Source of the DNA: Sanghuangporus weigelae
Taxonomy: Eukaryota; Basidiomycota; Agaricomycetes; Hymenochaetales; Hymenochaetaceae
Direction of reading: 5' to 3'
Assembly (NCBI GenBank): GCA_033182465.1
Contig: CP137327.1
Location: 620,001-684,000 of the forward strand
Length of the DNA: 64,000 bases
This document shows positions 45,854 through 57,995 of the stretch, piece by piece. The translations under genes were made by a program, and so were the position numbers. The notes beneath the pieces are model-generated. The model did not search any database. It worked only from the letters and a program-made list of their open reading frames with translations, and was not told the origin of the DNA. Position 1 is the stretch's first letter. Each line of letters begins with the position of its first letter.

Positions 45854-46561
45854 CGTCGCCAGTTGCAGAGAGTAGAGTAGGATCGGATAGGGGCTGTAGA
45901 CGTCACCGGTGGGATTAAGTACTTGTATTTATATAGCGCTGTGCTGTACACACGCAGCGACCGAAGTATGTCGATTGTCGCTGCATCCGTCGTCCTTCCA
46001 TCCGCTTCCTCCTCCTTACCTCCGCACAGCCAGCATCCTCATCATCTTCATCAGCGGCTGTAGTCAATTCTCGCCGCACACCACACAGCACACAGCACTA
46101 AGTGGGCATTTTGATAATCAAGTATTCGCCGTCGATAAGACCGGCGTGGTATGATCGAGGTTCAGTACATACATACATACAGCAAGAACGAAGCCGTCGA
46201 TTGTGTTATTATGTACACTGCTTCCGCGAATCCAATCAACACGAGTCGTCCAGCCTCGAAAAAAAATCGGGTTTCTCGGATTGCATCCGTTGATATGAGT
46301 GCTTAGACGCTCAGCATTTGTTGTTACTTAAAAGAGAAGCTCATATATTTAAACAAGAGCGTGTTTAGTATAAGGGCACAAATATCAATATTTAGTCCTT
46401 GTCTCTTCAATTTCATCCATTTCAAAAAAGCACAAACAAAACCATCAGTACTAGTAGTACCGCCTCGTCAGGACAATAGACAAGTTTCGACAGGACAGCC
46501 ATCCCATCCACGACCCCCCGATCAAGTAGGGAGAGAAAGAAGATCAACAACATGCACTGCT
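45854..46561. other. Intergenic gap
   Basis: Promoter side of the DUF6699 gene and 3' side of the DUF1365 gene. It contains a short ATAC repeat near 46165 and no supported gene. Confidence 0.5.
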
Positions 46562-48414
46562 TCACATGTTCACTTCGTCACTTCGAGTCCGTCCCTCAGT
46601 TCTTCTTCCCTTCCGGCGGGCCGTCCAAACACCCTCCGCACGCTCCCACATTCCCCACGGCTCCGTCCCTCTAACGAACCTCGCGCCCAGCACCGAGAAC
46701 AAGGCTTTCTCGAGGTATGTCAGCGTAAGGAAGGCCGTGAGGACGGCTAGAGTCTGGAGGGAGGTGATGCTGTTCTGGGGGAGGAAAGCCTGGGGAGGAT
46801 GGTGATGTTGTCTTTGTGAATCTGTAGATGCGATGTCGATGTCGATGTCTAGAGGATGGATGCCTGGCATCGGGAGCTCGGGATCGTGTAGAAGAGCGTT
46901 TGGGATCGGGAGTTTGCGTAGACTTTGTAGCGTGCGCTCTACAATATTCGTGTTAATAGTGTTATCTCGACCTTCTTGGCTCTTGAGCCCCTGGCTGGAA
47001 GGGAATGAGGAGACCTCAAGGAACAGCTTCTCGTCGGAAACGGACATAAGCCGCTCCGCGTCCCGTACAAGCAGCAGCGCATGCGCAAGAGAGGGACTCG
47101 CGAGGATGAGTAGGAACGCCCGTGCGGACCGGGTGAGGATCGTCAGCTCCTGTTCACACTCCGTGGTGGTGGCGGAGGTGAGTACATATACCTTGGTTCC
47201 GTAGCCCGGATTCGTCGAGACAAGTCGAACCTTCACCCCAGCCTCCCGAGCGCGTATCCTCAAGAACCGTTCCACCCACCTACGCGCGAACCGTTCGAGT
47301 AATCCCTCGGGTTGCCATCCAAGCCCGCCACCGACGCCTAGCTCTCCGTCTTTTCTCTGCACATCATTACGCACCACTCTCACTTCCGTGTCTTTCACTA
47401 ATCCTTCTGAAAAAAAGAGACTCTCGAGCGCAGGGTCGACAGCCCTCGGCTCCGGGCGCGCGTAGACGTCGAGTTTGAGCGCGTAGTGCAGGCGGAAGGC
47501 CTGCCACACTATCCGCGGGAAGCTGAGCAGGAGTGTGAATGGGTACTTCGCGAGAGCCGCGAGCAGGTTGTGCGTGTTGAGTGGGACGGCGGAGCCGGCT
47601 CGGAGGGAGGCTGTTAGTTTGAGTTCGTTTTCGGGGGTATAGAGTTGGATGAGGATTTTTGGGAGGGATGATGATGACGGTGATGCTGGAGGCGATGTTG
47701 ATGAGAAAGGAGGGGGAGGAGGGACGAGCGAGCAGGTGTAGAACCCCGAACGGTCGTTGAAGGGCGAGACGTGGAATTGTCGAGGGAAAGTCCAGGAATG
47801 AGCGTATCCTGGGACGACCTGCTTATCTTCATGCTCTGATCCTGTGCGGAGGACGTAGACGTGTCTCTCGCCGAACGTGTTGTGCACCTGTTCATCACAG
47901 TTAGAACGCTTCAATTATTTTAGACGAAGCGGTAACTCACCTCGAGGACGACAACCCAAAGCGCCGACTCTCCCTCCCCTCCTCTGCGCTTCTTCTTATA
48001 ACAGTAGTACACCGTCAGCGGGTTAATCCCCTCCACGCCCAAATACCTCGGCATCGTCAACATCCACACATCCACCATCTCCCTGGGATCAACCTGAAAC
48101 CTCATCAACACTTCATCCAACTTCTCTCTAACACTCTTCGCCTTCACACTCTCCTCAAAATATGAAGTGGGGTCATGTAAGTACGCCTCGGGACGGACAC
48201 CCACTACCCGCGCCCAGGGCGCCGGAGAGCCAGCAGGGGAGTAGCCAAAGAGCCTCCCGGCGCATAAGTCGAGTGCCTGGGACTCTAAGGCGGTGAGACG
48301 GAGGAGGAGGGCGAGCGTCGGGTAGGTGAAGACGTGCCTGGAGGTGGCGGGGATGTGTCGGGCGTGGAAGACTGTGTTTTCGAGGATGTAGGCATTATTC
48401 GACTTTAATTGCAT
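46562..48414 (-). CDS. DUF1365 family protein
   Basis: A fungal member of the DUF1365 family (function unknown; in bacteria often beside cyclopropane-fatty-acid synthases). Two exons join in phase: 48414-47941 and 47887-46562, about 599 residues if translation starts at the ATG at 48414 (MQLKSNNAYILENTVFHARH). The open frame extends to 48639, so an upstream start or exon is possible. Family signatures are HARHIPATSRHVFTYPTLAL, NPLTVYYCY, then VHNTFGERHVYVL and FPRQFHVSPFNDRSGFYTCS. A C-terminal hydrophobic helix (LAVLTAFLTLTYL) suggests membrane anchoring. Two Ser/Pro loops are fungal inserts. It is tandem with HSP78 on the same strand. Confidence 0.87.
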
Positions 48415-48650
48415 GTTTATTATGTGGGCCAGCGCTGAAAGAGGTGGGCTCGCAAATGCGCGTGCTGGGTTCTCATGGTGGATGGCAGCTGAGCTGAGGC
48501 GTGGCCATGGCGATCGTCGTGATCGTTGATCAATCGACACAGACGGAAAATGAATTAGCTTGAGTTGGGAGTACCGATAGAAATACAGTCGCGTTCTATA
48601 AAGATTATGGTATTCGTTGTGAAGGAGGAAAAACGCCAACCAAACTCAAA

Positions 48651-51600
48651 TCACTCCTCCACAGCACCCAACAAAGGCTTCGCCGCCTCCTCCTGGCCCA
48701 CCTCCGGGTCCGGCGGGTGGTTATCCCTAAACTCCAGCCTCTCCCCATCCTCGCCCACCCTCACAACAACCGCATCCCCGTTCCGTATCGTCCCCGCAAG
48801 CAGCTTCTGCGCAAGCGGGAACAGCACCTCCGTCCTTACGACCCTTGCAATCGCGCGCGCGCCGTACAGGTCCGAGTACCCGCGGTCCGCGAGCCACCGC
48901 CGCGCGCCGGCGTCGACGTCGAGCGCCATGCGCCGGTCCCTGATGCGCTCCCCGACGTCGCGCAGCCGCAGGTCGACGACGCCGAGGATGGACTCCCGCG
49001 AGAGCTTGTTGAAGACGAGCGTCGCGTCGAGCCGGTTGAGCAGCTCCGGCGGGAAGTACTCCTGTGTGAGCGCGAGCACGTCGTCCCGCGCGGAGGGCGT
49101 GATCGTCCCGTCTGGGAAGGTGGACTCTGAGGAGGCGAGGACGTTGCTCCCCAGGTTGCTCGTTAGGCAGATGATAGTGTTCTGTGTGGGTGTTAGAGGG
49201 ATGGTAGAACGGGATGTCAAGACGAACCTTGAAATCGACTTTCCGGCCTTGGCTGTCTGTAATGTTGCCTTCGTCGAGGATCTGGAGCAGGATCATCACG
49301 ACGTCTTTGTGCGCCTTCTCCAGTTCGTCTAGCAGGATAACGGCGTATGGCCTCCGGCGGACCGCCTCAGTTAATTGGCCTAAGTGATTATGTGTCAGTC
49401 ATTATTCTCTGCCGGTGATATGTGTAAAGTGTTTAATTACCTCCTTCCTCGAAGCCCACGTATCCCGGCGCAGCACCGATGAGACGAGACATAGTATGCC
49501 GATCGTGGTATTCGGACATATTGATGTTTATTCTGCATGACAATTATAAATAGTCCAGCCTTCGACGGAAGGACTAACAATAACGTACAATCCGCGCTGC
49601 TCGTCATTGAAGAGGAAAGAAGCGAGTGCTTTGCACAATTCTGTCTTTCCGACTCCCGTAGGACCGAGGAAAAGGAACGATGCGACTGGTCGGTTCGGTG
49701 GTTGCAATCCTGCGCGAGATAAGCGCACTGCGTCGCTGACGGCTTTGACGATGTGGTCCTGGCCGACGATTCGTTGACGTAGCGTGTCCTCCATCTGAAG
49801 CAAACAAAGCAAGATCAACGCGCACACCGCAAAATGTTTTGGAGGATTACTTACATGAACAAGCTTCTCCTTCTCACCCTTGAGCAAGCTCTGAACCGGT
49901 ATACCCGTCGACTTCGCCACAACACGCGCAACGTCGTCGCTCGTAACACGATCATGCAACATCGGGAGGGGCGAGTTCTTCTGCGCCTCCTCGTCCACCT
50001 CGTTCGGGAGCTGCTTCAGCAGCTCCGGGATAGTCGCATACCGCAGGCGCGACGCCCTCTCGTACTGCCCCTCCCGCTGCGCGACCTCTAGCTCATACTT
50101 CGCCTGCTCGAGCTCGCGCTTCGCGTTCTTGATGCGCGCGATGCGCGCGCGCTCCTGCTCCCACACCCCGCGCAGCCCCTGCGCCTGCGTGCGCTTCTCG
50201 GCGAGCGCGGCTTCGACCACCGCGCGCCGCTCGACGGAGAACACGTCCGACTCGTTCTTCAGCGACTCGAGCTCGATTTGCAGGGTGACGATGGCGCGTT
50301 CGAGGGACTCGAGTTCGTCCGGCCGGGATTCCTGCGCGAGGCGCAGGGCGGAGGCGGCCTCGTCGATGAGGTCGATGGCTTTGTCTGGGAGGAAGCGGTC
50401 GGAGATGTAGCGCGCGCCGTAGACGGCTGCGGTCACCAGCGCGGCGTCGGCGATTTCGACTCCGTGGTGGACCTCGTAGCGCGGTTTGAGCCCGCGCAGG
50501 ATGGAGATAGTCGACTCGACGGTGGGCTCGTCTATGGATACGGGCTGGAAGCGGCGTTCTAGTGCGGCGTCTTTGCCGATCGTTTTTCGGTATTCGTCCG
50601 CTGTTAGTGCGAGTTAGTGAGAAAAGAAGGCGAATTGTGGAATTGAGCGAAACTGACGTGTGGTCGCTCCAACAAGCTGAAGACCGCGAGCCAAAGCGGG
50701 TTTGATCATTTGGCCTGCGTCAATACTTCCTTCCGCTTTTCCAAGCTGGAACAGGATATCTTTATAGTTACATTAGTGACACAAATCGAAAGCGCGAGAA
50801 GTGTAGTGACTTACGAAGCTCGTCAATAAAGCAAATCACATTTCCGCCCTACATATTCAATTGTGTTGGACTTATATTGGCTATCCTTAACGCAAGAGTT
50901 ACTTACCTCATCCTCGATATCCCGAAGGAGAGCTTTAAACTTCTCCTCAAACGCGCCTCGGATTCCCGAACCAGCCATGATAGCAGACAGGTCCAACGCA
51001 AGTACGCGTTTATTATGCAGCGACTACATAGTAAAAAATCCATGAGTAATCCAAGGCAGATTGAATAATTTAAACTGGAAAGGATGTCTGCTCACCTCGG
51101 GCACTTCTTTGGATACTATCCGACTTGCGAGGCCTTCCAGGATTGCGGTCTTTCCAACTCCAGGCGGACCGATGAGCTAGCAGAAGGAAAGGAGAAATTT
51201 TTTAGATTTGTTTGAGAGTTTGTAGTTCGTTGCATGGACTTACGACTGGGTTGGACTTTGTCCGTCTCGAAAGGACTGAGATAAACAGGTAACGGATCTG
51301 CATGGTAAGAGGGATTCTAAGAGCTCACTTTGGATCGTTCTCCTAATTTCTGCGAACGTATGTCTTAGAATAATGTGCGTTACTTCCAGAATGATATAAT
51401 AGCGTACCTTCATCCCGTCCAATAACAGGATCAAGTTTACCTTCCCTTGCAAGCTGCGTGAGGTCAATGCTCTGTATCCGACATTTTTAGCATGAGATCC
51501 CAAGCAACACGACGAAACTCGACATACGTATTCCTTCAAAGCCTCTCCCTTCTGATGTGCGGGCTTGAACCCAGCGAAGGAGAATCCTCCGGGACCACCA

Positions 51601-51842
51601 GGTCCTCCTGCTCCTCCTCCAGGACCCTGTGCATACCTCCGAGCTTGGATACTCGCTATTGGTACTGTACCTCGCGCGGATGATAGAGCAAGAGGGCTAA
51701 GCAGTCGAGGGAGACGCTGAGGTCCGAGTCGAGCGGGTCGGCCATGAACAGCGGTGCTGCTGAGCAGCCGAGCTCGTACGCTCGAGCTCGGAACGGATCG
51801 AGAAGCGTACGTTCGAAGGGTCGTTAATCGTGAAGGCAGCAT
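48651..51842 (-). CDS. hsp78: Mitochondrial Hsp78 (ClpB-type disaggregase)
   Basis: A hexameric AAA+ chaperone that pulls apart protein aggregates in the mitochondrial matrix with Hsp70. The start at 51842 gives a presequence ([20 protein letters not shown]) followed by a Gly/Pro linker and no Clp N-domain, as usual for Hsp78. NBD1 has Walker [18 protein letters not shown] (about 51170) and Walker [10 protein letters not shown]. The ClpB middle domain is the long charged coiled coil near 50000-50300 ([18 protein letters not shown]). NBD2 has [54 protein letters not shown] and TSNLGS. The C-terminal small domain ([20 protein letters not shown]) is intact. It has at least nine exons with short introns. 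It is divergent from the SRPBCC gene. Confidence 0.95.
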
Positions 51843-52228
51843 GAGATCTATGAAGACAAGACAAGTAGAAGAGGAATAAACAACCGATGCATTTAGACTT
51901 TTTTTTTGCGTTGTGCAAGCTGTGCAAGTCAGATTTTGATTTGTTGTCGAAACGCGTCGACAAGTCACGAGAAAATTCTGGCGACGAGTGCACGTGATGT
52001 GCAGATGACTTCATCCACTGGGTTGACGACTGTTTACGATGATTGAGGGAGGCACCTTGCAACGATGCATTCTTTCCGAGGTCACTGAAGATCATCCAAA
52101 TTTTACATCGACTATGCTATGGGAATGCTATGGGAATAAAGCATTCACCGGCTCAGTTCTAGCCGACGAACGCCTGGCTTCCTTCATCCTTTCTATCACC
52201 ACCTTTCAGAAACCCTATTCTCAAGCGT
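51843..52228. promoter_or_regulatory. Divergent promoter region of hsp78 and the SRPBCC gene
   Basis: The 386 bases between two diverging start codons. Near 52030-52080 I see no clear heat-shock element array; the spaced GAA/TTC pattern was not convincing. Confidence 0.4.
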
Positions 52229-52805
52229 ATGATGAGTGCCGGTGAGGCACCGTCCGATGTGAACAAGAGCGTATTTCATGTACACATCACACGCGAAATT
52301 GACGCGCCAGTTGAGAAAGTATGGGACTGCCTGACTGATCTGCCGAAATATCATGAATGGTGAGTATGTAAATTGCGTATCCAAGTCTCCACGTGTAAAA
52401 AAGGAATCCTTTCGTGTAAGTAAGCAAGTCCTTTCCCCCGGCAAAATAGGTTTTTCCCGCGGGATCGAATGTGATGTGGTCCTTTGTTCTGATTTCAGAC
52501 GCAAGATGATCATTACCGACTCGAAGATGCGACGAGAGAAAGAACAGATTCTGACGGTGGACAAGTATCTGTTGATGACATGTCATTTCCCGCCGTCTAC
52601 TACGACAAAAGCGTTCGAGCGAATCACGACTGTGGACCGCGAGAATCACCGGCTTTCATGGAGGAATATTGACTACCCTTCCTGGGCGTTGCGAGCCGAG
52701 CGATGGCAGGTATTGACCAGCCGTAGTAGTAGTACTAATACTGGCACCGATAGCACGGGAACGAGCAGGACGCAGACACACTACGAGACATGGGAAACCT
52801 TCTAG
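52229..52805 (+). CDS. SRPBCC/polyketide-cyclase-like protein with disturbed C-terminus
   Basis: A START/Bet v1-fold (SRPBCC) small-ligand-binding protein. Exons are 52229-52359, a 12-base exon 52404-52415 and 52499-52805. They give the family pattern HITREIDAPVEKVWDCLTDL, PKYHEWNPFVRKMIITDSKM, then YLLMTCHFPP, the VDRENHRLSWRN strand and THYETWETF. In relatives the 'ETWE.F' strand is followed by 'gPLAYvVKWf', the C-terminal helix. Here the frame stops right after ETF (52803-52805), while LAYFVKWFIGSKLKQ is readable in the frame starting at 52802. So the gene has either a real frameshift that removes the last helix or an assembly error. No catalytic residue is obvious; the ligand is unknown. 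Confidence 0.72.
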
Positions 52806-53169
52806 CCTATTTTGTCAAGTGGTTTATTGGGAGCAAGTTGAAACAGCATTCGCTGCAGGCTGAAACAGTCGATGGAGCCAAGCATCTTTTCTGGAGCAAG
52901 CACATATACGAATATATTTGAATATTTGGTGGATTATTTCTTGCGGTATTACATAATATTTAAGGTCCAGACCGTAACTTAGAATAATAAAATGTTCCGG
53001 AAAAGGAAATATCTGAGTTTCGAGTGTGACCGTTCCTTCGCCTCTCTTTCCTTTCCTTTCGTTCCTCATCCCTTCAAGCGCTATTGTCTGCGCCCTGTCG
53101 TTGTCTTCCCCGACGTTGCCGCCCGCTCGCCCTTTAATCCTCGTCGCTGGTCGATAAGCCGTCGTCGCG
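52806..53169. other. Gap before the PAK-like kinase
   Basis: The first about 115 bases contain the out-of-frame C-terminal helix of the SRPBCC gene. The rest is the upstream region of the kinase gene. Confidence 0.5.
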
Positions 53170-56100
53170 ATGAGCGGCCAGCCGAAGCTCTCGTCGCGTC
53201 TCTCGAGCCTCAATATGTTCGGCAAGTTCTCATCCAGGCCGCCGCCTCCCGTAGAAAAGGACCCTTGGTATCAGACAGGCGGCTCAAAGTCGGCAGTGTC
53301 CCTGGCACCCTCCCAGGCCCTCTCAATGCACGCTTCCTCAATTGCCAGCATGTCCGTCGAGACACTTCAGCTCCCGCAGACTCCGCTCTGTATCTCGGCG
53401 GCACATTCGCAGTGCGATCTTTCGCGCACGATGACGCCTGTCTCGACGCGCAGTCGGACGACGACTATGACGGCGATGACGGCCCAGTCACAGGTTAGTG
53501 AGCATGGCTCGTTCAGAAGAGGGCTTTCGAAGCTGTCGAGCTCGCTGGGTAAAAAATCAAGGCTGTTTTTGCGTGCAAATTCTTCGCGCACGACTTTGAG
53601 TGTAGATTCGAAGCGAGCTTCTCAGGACGGAATTGGTAGTGATTCAGACGGCGACGGATCGATATCCTGGCCGCAGAATGTGAAGGTGTGTACCCTATCT
53701 TCCCGTATCATCACTTGAAACTCATACTCTTTGGCAGCATGATTTGCATATTGACGAAGGGTAAAGGAAAACTTTTGAGGTGGCGATTGTGTACGATACT
53801 AACCTCTACTATAGATTAGCAAATTTGCCTCCGGAGTGGATGGACAAGCTTCGACAAGAAGGTTTCAAAGACGCCGACGTTCTCTCGATCCATTCGCGAC
53901 GTAATCGCACGACGTACCTTAAGAACCATCCCGACGTATCAGTTGATATCCTTCGAGCCCGAGCAAACAACTCGCCTTACACACCTACTTCTACCTGCGC
54001 ATCTCCTAATTCGCTTTCACCGCTCCCGAAAAGTTCTTTGCCGGCGCGTTCTACGTCGCTTCGACGACCAACAACGGGCACCAGCGACAGTAGCACGTCG
54101 GTAACGGCATCGGCAAGAAGCGGTGGAAGCAGTCGTTCACCGGACTCGACCTCACCACCGTCAAGCTACGGCTTTTCGTCGTCAGGAGCACCGTCCGATT
54201 CATCCGTATCATCGCGTGCTCCGTCGCTTTACGCGGACGGAGATAGTGATGAGTGTCCTGATCCTGGCACCGCCACAGTTGCTCATTTCGCGGTCTCCGC
54301 GACTCGTTCGTCCGTCTCCGCCTCGCGTGTGTTGCCCCGGTTAGACAGCACCTGTGAAGATCTCCCGGCGCATACCCCACCGAGCCGAGCGGCGACGTTA
54401 ACCTTTGTCGTGACGAACCCGACGCCGCCGTCACCTCCGCCGGCATACGACCACTTGGAATCTGGCGCCCAAACACAAACTTTCAGTCGTGAGGAGAAAT
54501 TTGATCTACCGAGAGACGACGCACGAATGGGCGGGTCTGATGCACAGCAACCTGAAAGGCGATCCGAGGACACGTTGACGCCTGAGGTGTTGCTGATAAG
54601 CGAAAATAGTGTTGCTGCACGCTCGGAGCGTGTGCTTCAATCTGAGGCTTCCCGACTTAATGGATCGAAGGCTTCGCCTCCGTCATTCAGACTACATTTG
54701 CAGAAACCATCTCGTGATGAGTCTTCATCGACGTCACCTTCTAATTCACCTATCAATAAAACAACTTCCCTTCCTCCCCGCCTTTCACTGCATCAGGACG
54801 ATCTCAGTTCTTGGTCTGCAGAGCTGTTCTCAGTGATTAGCACTCCAGATCCAGTGCACAAGACTTTCGCGGAAGCATCTAGTCCATCAGCACCTGTGTC
54901 TCGTCCTAGACCTACTGTTCATCCTGTTCCTGCGGTCTCGACGAAGACTATATCTCCAAAGACCAGAAAGGGCTCTGTTCCACCTCTGGTCTTGACCCGA
55001 GCAAACGATATCCCGCGCGTGATCATAGAGACTGACGATGATGATAGTATAGAGACTGGATCCGATACTGTAGAACATGGTGCAGGCACCTCTACCACAC
55101 CCCTCTTTAATGAAGTTCTCTCTCTTGTGAAGTCAAATGCTTCAACTTCTCCAAATGTTTCTCCGCCTTTAACGTCGACTTATCCTTATCTCCCCGACCC
55201 TCCGCCGCTTTCATCTCCGAAACGATCACCAACGGTGATTAATCCTCAACGTGAGCCTAGTCCGTCTCCTTCCCACTCTCCCAACGCGACGTACGAGTTC
55301 CTCAACGAGCATTACGATCCACACCGTGACTCGACTGCGTCGAGCAGTGGTGGGAGCCGAGAATCACAGGCGACGATCTCAACGTCCAGCCGGTGGAGTC
55401 GCGCAACGACTGTACGCGATGTGCGCGATGCGACAATTGGAGTGGCGCATGTGCGGAAGCCGAGTGTGGCTAACGCTATGACAGTTCCCGCTCCCGTAGC
55501 AGGTAGGCATTCTCCCCAACCCAGTACGAGCACTATTCAGTCCGAGGGAAGTGGGAATGGTAGTGGTAGTAATGGGAGCAGACCTTTGAGCTCTGCGAGC
55601 AGTGATGGCGTGAGCATCCCGACTGCGGCTGATTTCCCGCTGCCGCCGCCTTCGCCGGGTGATTTTAGCATTAGCTCTGTGCAGGCTTCGCCTATGTCGG
55701 GGAAATTCTCTGTCATTTCGGACGATGTGTGCCTTCCGTACACTGTTGGGGATCCTGGTGTTTCTGTGGAGAGAGTTTCGAGTCCTACTGCTTCAGTCCG
55801 GTCGTCTCAGTCGAGTTCAGGGTCGGGATCGTCTTCGTCTTCGTCTCAGGTCAACCCGTTGTCTGTGACATCGGGTTCGGATGAACACCATGCTGTCCAC
55901 GTTGAGTTGCGGTACGTCGAAGGCAGCGTGCTTTCTCCAACCGGGTCGACAGTGTCGGAGGTGGACGCGGCGAAATGGATCGCAGAGCATAGGAAACTCA
56001 GCCCTCCCGCGCGTATTGACATCGCGCCGCGGATTTTCACGACTGCAGCGGATAACGATGATGAGCAGGATGCAGTGGGCTGCTTTGGGCGGGGCTCTGA

Positions 56101-57717
56101 CGTTCCGGATGGTGCGTCGGCTGTGGTGGAGTGGTTGGACGACACGCCCTCCCCGCAGTTCGACCTGAATGATAAGCCAATCCGCGACTCGGGGACGCTG
56201 TATAACCTCGTTGGCGAACCGTCTCCTCATGTACTGTTACATCCTAATGCTGCAGACAAGGAGCGACAGGGATCGCCTCAGACGAAACGACCTTCGCTTC
56301 AGATAAATGGAATAGCTACTCCTGGTAGCCCAGATAAGCCTCTTCCACGTCTTTCACCTACATCCACCGGTGGATCTTTGGTGTCGTCGGCGTCGGCTTC
56401 TCCGTCCTCAGGTACGCCCTCGCCCTCGCCCTCGCCAATGGACCGCTACCGCGGCTGGGTATCAGAAGTCGTCGCACCGCTGGAAGAGTTTATCGATCAC
56501 ACGGTCGACCCACGCGAGCTCTACACCGACCTGCAGGAGATCGCAGAAGGGGAATCCGGTTCTGTCTTCTCTGCTACGATTTCTTTTCCATCGTCGCCAA
56601 AGACGAGGTCTAAGATATCTGTAAAGGACACGAAAGCGAGATCATCAGGCAAGGTGGCCGTTAAGCAGGTACCGCTTTTACCGGGTGGCTCACCGAAGCT
56701 CGAGGATCTGAGAAAAGAGCTCATGCTCGTATCGCGAGTCTCGCATACGAATATCTTATCCATGGATGCGCTCTATGTCGACCTGGTGGAAGACTCGCTG
56801 TGGATCGAGATGGAGCTCATGGAGCGGAGTCTCGCTGATGTCCTTGCGCTGGTGGAAGAAGGACTTGTTTTAGAGGAGAACGTCATTGCTCGATTCACCG
56901 GTGACGTGCGTTTTCTCTTTAATTGTAAGTTTAAGGAAACGCGGTTGATGCTGACGGGGGATTTGAAATAGATATTGGGTGCCCTGGCACATTTAGAGAC
57001 TCTTGGTATCGTTCATAGAGATGTGCGCTCTGATAACCTGCTGGTCAATAGTCAGGGCGTACTGAAGCTCGGTATGGGTTTTTTTTTTCTTCCGACTTGT
57101 TGTCGTGATGAACTTGAGACTGAATTTACGACCGATCCAGCCGATTTTTCTAATGCTCTTCTCGTTGATCCGACATACCCAACATATACCGAGGCGGCAG
57201 GTGTAATTTACTGGCAGGTCTGTGATCCCTCTTTGTTACATTCGCATCAGAATCTTTATTCATGCTGTGCGTTTCACGTACAGGCGCCTGAGATGCGTAC
57301 CGGCTCATATGATGCGCGGAAGGTCGACGTCTGGTCCGCAGGCGCGACTGCCTGGGAGATGGCAGAGGCCGAACCGCCATTCATGAACATGGACATCTCA
57401 GACCCACGACAGCTCCCACAACGATGGCCCACGTTTCCTCGATCAGATAGCTATTCACGTTCATTCCACGATTTCCTGCACCTTTGCTCTGACCCTCCTT
57501 CCTCTCGTCCATCTGCTAACGACCTTATTACGGTAAGCTCAGACTTTATGATTTCACCTGGCGTCGTGTTTGACTTATTTTGGGGGCGTAGACACCTTTC
57601 GTTCGTTCTTCTTGCGCAAGATCGCTCGTTGTGGACCTTATGGCCCAATGCAGGACTATCGAAGAGCGCAGACTTCGCCGTACAAGCAGCGACTCTCAGG
57701 GGACTATTCTTTCGTAG
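53170..57717 (+). CDS. PAK-like (STE20) kinase with CRIB-type motif and altered DFG
   Basis: A p21-activated-type kinase that would respond to Cdc42/Rac. Seven exons join in frame: 53170-53685, 53738-53760 (23 bases), 53815-56905, 56972-57071, 57141-57217, 57284-57532 and 57592-57717, for 1,393 residues. The CRIB/PBD-like motif spans exons 1-3 (ISWPQNVKHDLHID, then LANLPPEWMDKLRQEGF), residues about 165-205. Some 850 residues of Ser/Pro-rich linker follow. The kinase (about 1,085-1,350) has GESGSVF, Lys in KVAVKQV, IVHRDVRSDNLLV (usual HRDIKSDN with Lys to Arg), ADFSNA (DFG changed to DFS) and YWQAPEMRTGSYDARKVDVW. Activity may be weak or unusual. It is the same arrangement as fungal PAKs without a PH domain. 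Confidence 0.88.
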
Positions 57718-57995
57718 GCATCATATTAGTGTATACCCATTACTGGTGGATACTTTCTCCCTCTTCTTTCGTTTCTTTTCTTAGGATTTGATGATGAGCC
57801 TTTTTTATTGTCGTATCATGCTGTTTGTTCGCTTTCCCACCCTTTTGCATTTATATTATCTACTGCATTTGTTTTCCCCTTCCTACTCATATCCTCTACC
57901 GGAATACTTTTTGGATGCGGATGCGTGTGGTTACATACGGTTAACGTTATTAGTTTATGCAAAGGCTTCGTTTTGTTTTATGTGTGTGTGTGTAA

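Noticed and set aside
45146-45880. Long plus-strand open frame opposite the DUF6699 gene
   Set aside because: It is a GC-rich shadow of the minus-strand gene, whose frame has the domain motifs; the plus frame is Arg/Val-rich without any family feature.
48565-49332. Long plus-strand frames opposite the 3' end of hsp78
   Set aside because: The minus strand encodes intact NBD2 motifs; the plus frames are antisense artefacts of high GC.
51843-52228. Heat-shock element array in the hsp78 promoter
   Set aside because: Scattered GAA and TTC triplets are present, but I could not find three well-spaced inverted units.
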